Of a stretch of 64,000 nucleotides of DNA, positions 46,678 to 53,601 are shown piece by piece (the first letter of the stretch is position 1; each line of letters opens with the position of its first letter). Location of the stretch: contig JASLNT010000058.1 in assembly GCA_030745875.1 (NCBI GenBank), forward strand, positions 58,358 through 122,357, given 5' to 3'. Below the pieces are notes generated by a model. The model worked only from the letters and a program-made list of their open reading frames with translations. It searched no databases and was not told the DNA's origin. This stretch comes from Phycisphaerae bacterium. GTDB taxonomy: Bacteria; Planctomycetota; Phycisphaerae; SM23-33. Position numbers and translations under genes: made by a program.

Positions 46678-47904
46678 TTACTGGTTTTTCTTCTCGAGCA
46701 TCGCCAGCGGGTTCTTGCGGTTCTTGAGCGGGAAAGGCGCCGCTTCGCCCAGGCGGACCGACTCGTACACTGCTGCGATCATCTCGAGGTTGGCGCGGGC
46801 TTCGGAGAGATTCGCCACCGGTTGGCGGTCTTTCTCGATTGACGAGATCAAGTCCTTCACCGCCAGAACATTCCCGCCATGGTGCGAATTTTCGCCCTTG
46901 AGCGGTTCGGGCTTGCCGATGCCCGCCGAGGTCACCGGGACCCACTTCTTACCGCTCTGCCCCGGATACCACAGCGGATCGTCTAGATAATAGACCGACG
47001 GGAAGAACAGCTCGCTCGAGTGGATGTCCAACACGCCTTTGGTCCCGAATATCTGCAGTCCGTACCGAGAAGGCCACCCCGCTCCAGCCCGCTTCACCGA
47101 GTCGAAATACCCGACCGCTCCGCCAGCCAGACGATACATCGCGTGGATCTCGTCGCCGGCCAGCGGTCCGATACCGTAGGATTGGCAGTTCTTGACATCC
47201 TTTGCGGTGATGGGGCGTTTGTCCTGAAGCACTGCAGCGGTGCACGAGATCGGATTCCCGCCGAAACGTTTCATCATCGCCAGTATTCGCGTACCGAGCA
47301 CCCACAAACCGATCCCGCCGCCGCGATGGTCCTCCTTGCACCGCCCGCGGAACTCCAGAACGCGTCCCAGTTTGCCCGAACGAATGATCTCGGCGACCCG
47401 ACTCATCGTCGGGACGTAGAAGCTTTGATGGGCCATCGCCAACTTGACCTTGTTCTTGTCGCAGGCTGCGACCATTTTGTCGGCCTCTTCGAGCGTGCGG
47501 CAGAGCGGTTTTTCGATGTAGATTCCGCGCACCTTTCGCTCGGCGGCCGCCAGAACCATCTCGCAGTGCTTGTCGATGTGCGTCGGTCCGACAGTCAGGA
47601 TGTCGATCTTGCTCTCGTCGAGCATTTTGCGGTAGTCGGAGTAGCCCTTGTCGGCTCCGAATCGCTTGACGGTTTGGGCAAGGCCCCGAGGATTCGGATC
47701 GGCTACGGCGACTATCTTTCCCAAAGGCATGTCGCGCCAGAGCTTGTCGAGCCCGTGACCGTAACCCCCGCGACCGGTGTGGCCGATCAGCCCGACGCGG
47801 TATTTCCCCGCGATGGGTTTGGCTCCCAGCGCAGCGGCGGCGGTAAGCCCGACTGCGCCGGCCAGCAGGGTGCGGCGTTTAATGCTGTTCGGTTTTCGGT
47901 CCAT
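46678..47904 (-). CDS. Tat-exported Gfo/Idh/MocA-family oxidoreductase
   Basis: The start is placed at the Met of MDRKPNSIKRRTLLAG (GGGAGA upstream); the longer frame to 48033 overlaps the preceding gene. The 408-residue protein has a twin-arginine signal (RR at 10-11) and a Rossmann motif VGLIGHTGRGGYG, less canonical than the usual GxGxxG. The family lysine is in IYIEKPLCRTLEEAD. Later HGGNV and the beta-sheet C-terminal domain fit NAD(P)-dependent sugar oxidoreductases. Many exported members keep a tightly bound cofactor loaded before Tat export. Seventeen nt separate it from the upstream paralogue. Confidence 0.9.
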   Translation of the reverse strand: MDRKPNSIKRRTLLAGAVGLTAAAALGAKPIAGKYRVGLIGHTGRGGYGHGLDKLWRDMPLGKIVAVADPNPRGLAQTVKRFGADKGYSDYRKMLDESKIDILTVGPTHIDKHCEMVLAAAERKVRGIYIEKPLCRTLEEADKMVAACDKNKVKLAMAHQSFYVPTMSRVAEIIRSGKLGRVLEFRGRCKEDHRGGGIGLWVLGTRILAMMKRFGGNPISCTAAVLQDKRPITAKDVKNCQSYGIGPLAGDEIHAMYRLAGGAVGYFDSVKRAGAGWPSRYGLQIFGTKGVLDIHSSELFFPSVYYLDDPLWYPGQSGKKWVPVTSAGIGKPEPLKGENSHHGGNVLAVKDLISSIEKDRQPVANLSEARANLEMIAAVYESVRLGEAAPFPLKNRKNPLAMLEKKNQ

Positions 47905-47921
47905 CAGCTTATCTCCCGAGT

Positions 47922-49415
47922 TCACGCCGACAGGTCCGGCACGGTGAACGGTTTGCGGTACTGTCCGTCGACGAGCGGGTCGGCTTTGTCGTCGCCCTTG
48001 ACACGCTGTTTGTCGCGGTCGATCTGTATCCACGGTCCCAGCGTTGCACTGCTCGGATCGATTTTGTGATGCTTCAATGTCGTCTGCAGACGTTCGAACG
48101 CCTCGGTGAATCCGCCCACGCCCGCGATAGCCTCCCGCTGCTTCTTCACCGGGGCGACGCTACCCAGACGATGTGCGATATTTGCGGTCTGGACTGTGGC
48201 GGTGGAGATGAAGCCTTCTTCGATTTCGGCGTGGAGATGTTCGCGCTTACCGCTGCGGACGGCCTCGATGAAGTTGACAAAATGGTTCGGGCCGCCGCGC
48301 CCGTGGAACGCCTTTATCTGCTTGCCCTTGAAATCGTACGCTACGCACGTTTCGTGCGCCTGGTAAGCCTGGGTCAGCACAAAGCCTCCTTCGCACGTGA
48401 CGACGAACCCGTAGGGTCCGTGTCGCAACATGCGATCAGCGCGGGAGCCTTTGATCGCCTTGGGAAGTTTCAGCCCGTCGACAAAGCCCGGAGCCTGCAC
48501 GTTGTATATCTCGTGAACGATCGGAGCGGTGGGGAAGTCGTAGCACATTACGTGTGCATTGGCCGCATCGCCCGCGTCGTCCCAAATGAATCGACCGCCG
48601 ATGCTCATGGTCCGCCGGGGCAGCTTCTTCTCGCCCAGCCATGCGCGAGCCACATCCAGTTCGTGAATGCCCTGGTCCAGCGTCTCGCCTCCGCCGGTGT
48701 TCCAGTCGTAGCGGCAATCATATTGGAGGCGGTTGCGATAGATCGGCAGCTTCTTCGCCGGCCCGCACCACAGTTCGTAATCGACGCTGTCGGGTATCTT
48801 CAAAGGCTCTTTGCGTTTGCCCAGCGATTGGCGCGGCTTGATGGCGAAGCAGTTGATGTGTTTGATCTTTCCGAGATGACCTTCGCGAGTCCACTTGGCG
48901 GCTTGGGCGACGCCTCTGGCCGAGCGGTGTTGAGTTCCGTGCTGGACGATGCGTTTGTGTTTGCGGGCCGCGGCGAGCATCTGCTTGCCTTCCCACATGT
49001 AAAGAGACAGTGGTTTCTCCACGTAAACGTGCTTTCCGGACTGACACGCCCAGATGGTACTCAGCCCGTGCCAGTAGACTTGCGTGGCGATCGAGACAAC
49101 GTCGATATCGTCGCGTTTGAAGATGTCGCGCATGTCGGTGTGCTTGCTTGCGTCGCGTTTGAACCAGTGCTTCACGCTTCGCGCTGCCCCGTCCAGCCGG
49201 CCGCGGTCCGGGTCGCAGACGGCGACGATCTCGACCCCGTCCTGGTTGCCCAGGCTGGTCGCGTGGCTGTGCGAACCGCGCCCGCCCAGACCGATCACCG
49301 CTACGCTGATCCTGCTGTTGGCTCCAAACGCCCCGGACGGAACGAACATCGGCAGACTGACCGCCGCAACCGCTGCGGAGGAATGTTTCACAAACCGCCT
49401 TCGCGTAATTCCCAT
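47922..49415 (-). CDS. Tat-exported Gfo/Idh/MocA-family oxidoreductase (larger form)
   Basis: The 497-residue protein begins MGITRRRFVKHSSAAVAAVS, a clear Tat signal, with AGGAG before the ATG. The NAD(P)-binding motif is VAVIGLGGRGSH, the family lysine is in HVYVEKPLSLYMWEGK, and the central QHGTQHRSA and NTGGGETLDQGIHELD match the large planctomycete-type members. Substrate unknown; it is probably a periplasmic sugar or polyol oxidoreductase. It starts a three-gene cluster with a second Gfo/Idh gene and a lipoprotein. Confidence 0.92.
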   Translation of the reverse strand: MGITRRRFVKHSSAAVAAVSLPMFVPSGAFGANSRISVAVIGLGGRGSHSHATSLGNQDGVEIVAVCDPDRGRLDGAARSVKHWFKRDASKHTDMRDIFKRDDIDVVSIATQVYWHGLSTIWACQSGKHVYVEKPLSLYMWEGKQMLAAARKHKRIVQHGTQHRSARGVAQAAKWTREGHLGKIKHINCFAIKPRQSLGKRKEPLKIPDSVDYELWCGPAKKLPIYRNRLQYDCRYDWNTGGGETLDQGIHELDVARAWLGEKKLPRRTMSIGGRFIWDDAGDAANAHVMCYDFPTAPIVHEIYNVQAPGFVDGLKLPKAIKGSRADRMLRHGPYGFVVTCEGGFVLTQAYQAHETCVAYDFKGKQIKAFHGRGGPNHFVNFIEAVRSGKREHLHAEIEEGFISTATVQTANIAHRLGSVAPVKKQREAIAGVGGFTEAFERLQTTLKHHKIDPSSATLGPWIQIDRDKQRVKGDDKADPLVDGQYRKPFTVPDLSA

Positions 49416-49548
49416 AAGCGGGCTCCTTATTCCTGACGTATCGGACCTAAGTGTCCCCTAACGATCCCGGTCCGTCAACGCTCAAGCCAACGGCGCCGCC
49501 TTGCAGCGAGGGCGGACTCGCATTGACCCTCAGAAGTTCCTGCGGGAT

Positions 49549-50364
49549 TCAGGGAATAAGAAATGCGTCGTTGATCGCGCCGCGCCGTCCGTCGGCGTCG
49601 TCATTGCCGCGTCCGCAGGATCGATATATGTCGTCCGGCTCGCTTCTGTTGTTCAACGGTTTCGTGTCGGGGATCGTCGTAGTGGAAAACCAGTCGGCGC
49701 GCCCGTCCACAAACCCGACATTCTGCCCGACCCGATCGTGGTTGAGGGAATTGGCGCCGATCTGATCGTTGTCCAGGCCCTGTCGCCCTGGTCGGCAGCG
49801 CGGGTTTGCATCCGCGATTACAGCAAGTTCAGACGGTCTTAGTCCCTTGTTCACAGGTCCGGTTATTTCGATTTCGGCGCTGGTGTTCGCGTCAGTGAAT
49901 CGTACCTGCGACAGGTAACTGTACGATAACGTGTTGTCAGTAAACGCCGAATCCCCAGGCCGCGGGGTGCGAGAGTATCCCGAAGCCTCAGCCGAAGGAC
50001 ACACGAATGAACTGCGACCTATCAGCTTGTATCGCACCAGCAGCCATAATGCCGAAGGATTGCCCTTGGCGGCGCTGCCCCAGTTTGTACTGGACGGTGC
50101 GGGAGTAACCTTCGGCAAGGCCGCCCCAATCGCCGAGTTGCGGTGCATCATGGGGGAGTTCATGTACATCCGGCAGGCTTCTGCGATATTGCGAATGTTG
50201 TTCCGACATTTTGCCGCTCGGGCAGAGTCGACCGGGGACGGGCTAACCGTACACGACGCGGCGACCATCGCAAGCAGCGTGACGCTAACTATAACCACCG
50301 TCAACTCCGCCAACGTGAATCCGTATTGTGTTGCCGCAGACTTACGCACAAGTGATTTGTCCAT
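49549..50364 (-). CDS. Pseudopilin-like protein with prepilin signal and H-X9-DG motif
   Basis: From the ATG at 50364 the product is 271 residues. It has a type IV prepilin/type II secretion leader: YGFTLAELTVVIVSVTLLAM, cleavage expected between G and F with the conserved Glu at +5. The C-terminal part contains LNHDRVGQNVGFVDGRADWF, an H-X9-DG-type motif typical of the DUF1559-like pseudopilins expanded in Planctomycetota. An ATG 39 nt upstream is in frame, but the promoter sits between, so the later start is preferred. There is no Shine-Dalgarno; the message looks leaderless. Confidence 0.85.
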   Translation of the reverse strand: MDKSLVRKSAATQYGFTLAELTVVIVSVTLLAMVAASCTVSPSPVDSARAAKCRNNIRNIAEACRMYMNSPMMHRNSAIGAALPKVTPAPSSTNWGSAAKGNPSALWLLVRYKLIGRSSFVCPSAEASGYSRTPRPGDSAFTDNTLSYSYLSQVRFTDANTSAEIEITGPVNKGLRPSELAVIADANPRCRPGRQGLDNDQIGANSLNHDRVGQNVGFVDGRADWFSTTTIPDTKPLNNRSEPDDIYRSCGRGNDDADGRRGAINDAFLIP

Positions 50365-50370
50365 GTGCGC

Positions 50371-50399
50371 ATCGTAGCACGGAACGCATCGCATGCCAA
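50371..50399 (-). promoter_or_regulatory. Promoter of the pseudopilin gene (leaderless type)
   Basis: On the minus strand TTGGCA (50394-50399), 17 nt, then TACGAT (50371-50376) preceded by TG-C as an extended -10. The ATG at 50364 begins 7 nt past the -10 box, about where transcription should start. Confidence 0.55.
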
Positions 50400-50537
50400 T
50401 CATCCGAGAGCTGCAAACCCGGAATCCTCTAACACTCGCCGCCCGTCATATCCCCGTTGTATTGTATGGGAATCACCCCAGGCTGCATTTCGGAATGCGG
50501 CGCGATATCGCCGGCGGTTCTCATTGTCAACGCCTTA

Positions 50538-50566
50538 TTGACACCCGCCGGACCTGCCACTAGCAT
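50538..50566 (+). promoter_or_regulatory. Promoter of the BNR-repeat protein gene
   Basis: A perfect -35 box TTGACA (50538-50543), exactly 17 nt, then TAGCAT (50561-50566). The start codon is at 50643, so the leader would be about 70 nt. Confidence 0.6.
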
Positions 50567-50642
50567 GCGGGACGGTCGGAATACGAACAGCTATTCGCCC
50601 GCCAACCTGTGGCGGACTCAACGTAGTGGAGCCCGAAGTCCC

Positions 50643-52910
50643 ATGATCAAGAAGACACGCCTCCTTTGCTCTTTTCTGCTGCTTTCTTCAACAATCGCAT
50701 GCACGTCGCTCGTCGCCGCCGATGCGAAAAGCCCGGCTTCCAGCCCCGAGGCTCGCATGAAGTCGTGGGGCCAGCATGTGAAACTCAAAACCGAGTCGAT
50801 ATTCAAGGACGTGAAGTGGATGGCGGTCGGTCCCAGGATTCAGGGAGGGAAGATCGAGAGCATCTGGTCGGTCAAGAAACGCAAGTCCACCATCTACGTG
50901 GGCGTGGGATCGGGCAACCTGTGGAAGACCGTGAACAACGGTACGACGTGGAAACCAGTTTTTGAAAGCGAGTCCACTTTCGCCGTCTCAGTGGTGACGG
51001 TGTGCGACAAGGACCCCAATCTGGTGTGGGTTGGAACGGGCGAGCCCCACATGGCCCGCAGTTCGTTCGCCGGAACGGGCGTGTTCAAGTCCGTTGACGG
51101 AGCCAAGACATGGAAGCACATGGGACTTGTCGACACGCACCATATCGGCAGGGTCCTGATTGATCCGAAGGATTCCAACGTTGTGTACGTAGCGGCCTTG
51201 GGGCATCAGTATACGTACAACAAGGAGCGCGGGCTTTTCAAAACCACCGACGGCGGGAAGACGTGGGACAAGTGCCTGTATATCTCCGAGAAGGTCGGCG
51301 TGGTGGAGGTGGCGATGGATCCCAAGGACAACAAGACGCTTTACGCCATCGCCTGGGAGCGCGACAGGAAGGCCTGGAACAATGTCGACTCCGGACCGGG
51401 AAGCGGGCTCTACAAGACCACCGATGCGGGCAAGACCTGGAGAAGGATCACCAAGGGGCTTCCCAGCGGGAAAGACGCCGGCAGGATGTGCATCGCTGTT
51501 GCGCCTTCCAACCCGAAAGTGCTGTATATCATCGCATCCTTCAAGGGCGGAAAAGTCTATCGCTCCGACGACAAGGGCGAATCCTGGACCAAGACCCACG
51601 AAGGCAATGTGCCTACCGGGATCGGTTACGATTTCTGCCTTATCCGGGTATGCCCCGACAATGAAAACGAGATCTTTGTGCCTGGTTTCAACCTGATCTA
51701 TTCATCCGACGCGGGCAAGACGTTCACCAGCAGGTCCGAGCAGGTGATTCCCATGCTCTCGTACAAACCCCGCCGCAAGACTCCACATTGCGACAATCAC
51801 GACATGTTCATCGACCCCGACGATCCCGACAGAGTTATGCTGGGCACGGACGGCGGGCTTTACATATCGCACGATCGGGCCAAGACGTGGCTGCACGTAA
51901 ACAGGCTTCCGATCGCCGAGTTTTACGCGATCTCGGTTGATATGGCCAAACCGTATCGAATATGGGGAGGCACGCAGGACAACGGCATACTCGGCGGGGA
52001 GGCCAGGCCCATGAACCCCGGTATGGAGCATTGGTACTGGAACCACGGCGGGGATAATTATGTAACGCTAATCGACCCGGACGATTTGGACACGATGTAT
52101 TTCGAGGGCATGTTCGGCGGGATGGGAAGAAAGAACATGAAGACCGGTAAAGGACGCGGGATAAGACCCGGACCGACTCCGAAAGGCGAGCGGCTGCGAT
52201 TTAACTGGATGACCCCCTTTATACTGTCGCCCCACAATTCGAAAACGCTCTACGCCGGAGCCAACTACGTTTTCAAGAGTGAAAACAGAGGCGACAAATG
52301 GGCTCGCATAAGCCCCGACCTGTCGACGAAGCCCGGCCCGGAGAAGAAAGGCAACGTTCCCTACGGAACGATAACCGACATCTCCGAATCGCCGCTGAAG
52401 AAAGGACTGCTCTACGCCGGAACCGACGACGGGCAAGTCCACGTAACAAAAGACGACGGAGCTTCCTGGACGAAGATCAACAAGGGCCTGCCCGACAGGT
52501 GGGTCACCCGCCTGGTCGCGTCGAAATACGTCGAGGGCGAAGTGTTCTGCTCGCTTACCGGATATCGCCAGGATGACTTCGAGGCGTATCTCTACTTCTC
52601 CACCGATTACGGGAAGACCTGGAAGTCGATCAAGAACAACCTGCCGGGCGAATCGATCAACGTAATACGCGAAGATCCGTTCGACAAGGACATCCTGTAT
52701 GTGGGCACCGAACTGGGCGCCTACTGTTCGATCGATCGCGGGAGGAAGTGGCATTCGCTGTGCAACCACCTGCCCACCTGCGCAGTGCACGACATTGCGG
52801 TCCATCCGCGAGACGGCGATTTGGTTGTCGGCACTCACGGAAGAAGCGCCTTTGTCCTGGACGCGAAGGAAATCAAGAAGATAAAGAAAGCGATTGCAGA
52901 ATCGAAATAG
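50643..52910 (+). CDS. Exported BNR/sortilin-type beta-propeller protein
   Basis: The 755-residue product from the ATG at 50643 has a signal peptide (to about 27, CTSLVAADA). The longer frame from 50457 covers the promoter, so the later start is preferred; GGAG and GAAG precede it. At least nine Asp-box-like repeats are visible, including SVDGAKTW, TTDGGKTW, TTDAGKTW, SDDKGESW, TKDDGASW and STDYGKTW. These make one or two large propellers like the VPS10/sortilin or plant Ycf48-type folds. Such proteins may be glycosidases or binding proteins; no catalytic residues were assigned. The PepSY gene follows after 11 nt. Confidence 0.9.
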   Translation: MIKKTRLLCSFLLLSSTIACTSLVAADAKSPASSPEARMKSWGQHVKLKTESIFKDVKWMAVGPRIQGGKIESIWSVKKRKSTIYVGVGSGNLWKTVNNGTTWKPVFESESTFAVSVVTVCDKDPNLVWVGTGEPHMARSSFAGTGVFKSVDGAKTWKHMGLVDTHHIGRVLIDPKDSNVVYVAALGHQYTYNKERGLFKTTDGGKTWDKCLYISEKVGVVEVAMDPKDNKTLYAIAWERDRKAWNNVDSGPGSGLYKTTDAGKTWRRITKGLPSGKDAGRMCIAVAPSNPKVLYIIASFKGGKVYRSDDKGESWTKTHEGNVPTGIGYDFCLIRVCPDNENEIFVPGFNLIYSSDAGKTFTSRSEQVIPMLSYKPRRKTPHCDNHDMFIDPDDPDRVMLGTDGGLYISHDRAKTWLHVNRLPIAEFYAISVDMAKPYRIWGGTQDNGILGGEARPMNPGMEHWYWNHGGDNYVTLIDPDDLDTMYFEGMFGGMGRKNMKTGKGRGIRPGPTPKGERLRFNWMTPFILSPHNSKTLYAGANYVFKSENRGDKWARISPDLSTKPGPEKKGNVPYGTITDISESPLKKGLLYAGTDDGQVHVTKDDGASWTKINKGLPDRWVTRLVASKYVEGEVFCSLTGYRQDDFEAYLYFSTDYGKTWKSIKNNLPGESINVIREDPFDKDILYVGTELGAYCSIDRGRKWHSLCNHLPTCAVHDIAVHPRDGDLVVGTHGRSAFVLDAKEIKKIKKAIAESK

Positions 52911-52921
52911 CGTAGCGAATT

Positions 52922-53452
52922 ATGAAACTCTCCAAGATAAACCGCGTCTTCCACCGGTGGGGGTCGATTCTCGCCCTGGCGCCGATCATGATCATCATCG
53001 TTTCGGGTCTTATTCTGCAACTGAAGAAGGAAGCGGCGTGGATTCAACCGCCGACCCAGCGCGGGACCGGCTCGGAGCCTTCTATCAGCTTAGATCGTAT
53101 CCTGGAAGTCGCCAAAACGGTTCCCCAAGCCGAAATCAAGTCCTGGGACGACATCGACCGCCTCGACGTTCGACCGGGCAAGGGCGTGGTCAAAGTTCGA
53201 TGCAAGAACGGTTGGGAGGTGCAGATCGATACGCAAACCGGCCAGGTCCTGCAGACCGCCGTTCGCCGCTCCGACCTGATAGAGAGCATTCACGACGGGA
53301 GCTACTTCCACGAGAGCTTCAGGCTCTGGGTGTTCCTCCCCTCCGGTTTGATCCTTGCGATTCTCGCAGTCACCGGACTCTATCTATTCAGCCTGCCGCA
53401 TCTGGCCAGACGGAAGCGGCGCCGAAAAGAACTGGACGCCAGGAGTCAATGA
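52922..53452 (+). CDS. PepSY-domain membrane protein
   Basis: The 176-residue protein has a first membrane helix at about 15-34 (ILALAPIMIIIVSGLILQL), a PepSY-like extracytoplasmic segment (VPQAEIKSWDDIDRLDVRPG, WEVQIDTQTGQVLQ) and a second helix at about 138-157 (GLILAILAVTGLYLFSL), ending with a basic tail. The opening RVFHRWGSILALAPIMIIIVSGLIL matches PepSY-associated helices seen in iron or siderophore reduction proteins; the role here is open. It is probably co-transcribed with the BNR gene. Its stop lies 2 nt from the pheT fragment on the other strand. Confidence 0.88.
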   Translation: MKLSKINRVFHRWGSILALAPIMIIIVSGLILQLKKEAAWIQPPTQRGTGSEPSISLDRILEVAKTVPQAEIKSWDDIDRLDVRPGKGVVKVRCKNGWEVQIDTQTGQVLQTAVRRSDLIESIHDGSYFHESFRLWVFLPSGLILAILAVTGLYLFSLPHLARRKRRRKELDARSQ

Positions 53453-53528
53453 CGTCAAGTGCGGACTTCAGCGTTCAGGGTCTCGGCCAGGGCGCTTACT
53501 ATTGCCTGAATTTGCTGGTCGACCTGAG
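53453..53528 (-). repeat. Direct repeat of the pheT 3' end, distal copy
   Basis: About 76 bp in the same orientation as, and homologous to, 57757-57832. The first 17 bases are identical and the first 51 match at 44 positions by hand count; similarity then fades. The homology begins two bases outside the stop codon of pheT. See the finding on the island. Confidence 0.8.
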
Positions 53529-53556
53529 GTATGTGTCTGTCGAGAGGCGGTCTTAG
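53455..53556 (-). pseudogene. pheT': 3'-terminal fragment of a pheT gene
   Basis: Read on the minus strand, the last 23 codons give QVDQQIQAIVSALAETLNAE then VRT and a stop. The intact PheT in this window ends QVDEQITEIVTALAGALKAE then VRT and a stop. The match covers only the end of the anticodon-binding (FDX-ACB) domain; upstream codons (PPLDRHIP) no longer align. The fragment lies directly after the TIR-WD40 gene, in the same frame and separated from it by a single TGA and 15 sense codons, and 2 nt from the stop of the PepSY gene on the other strand. Confidence 0.8.
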
Positions 53557-53601
53557 TGCAGAGTGAAGCGCCCTGCCCTCTTTTGCACACAAGGTCCTTT
53601 G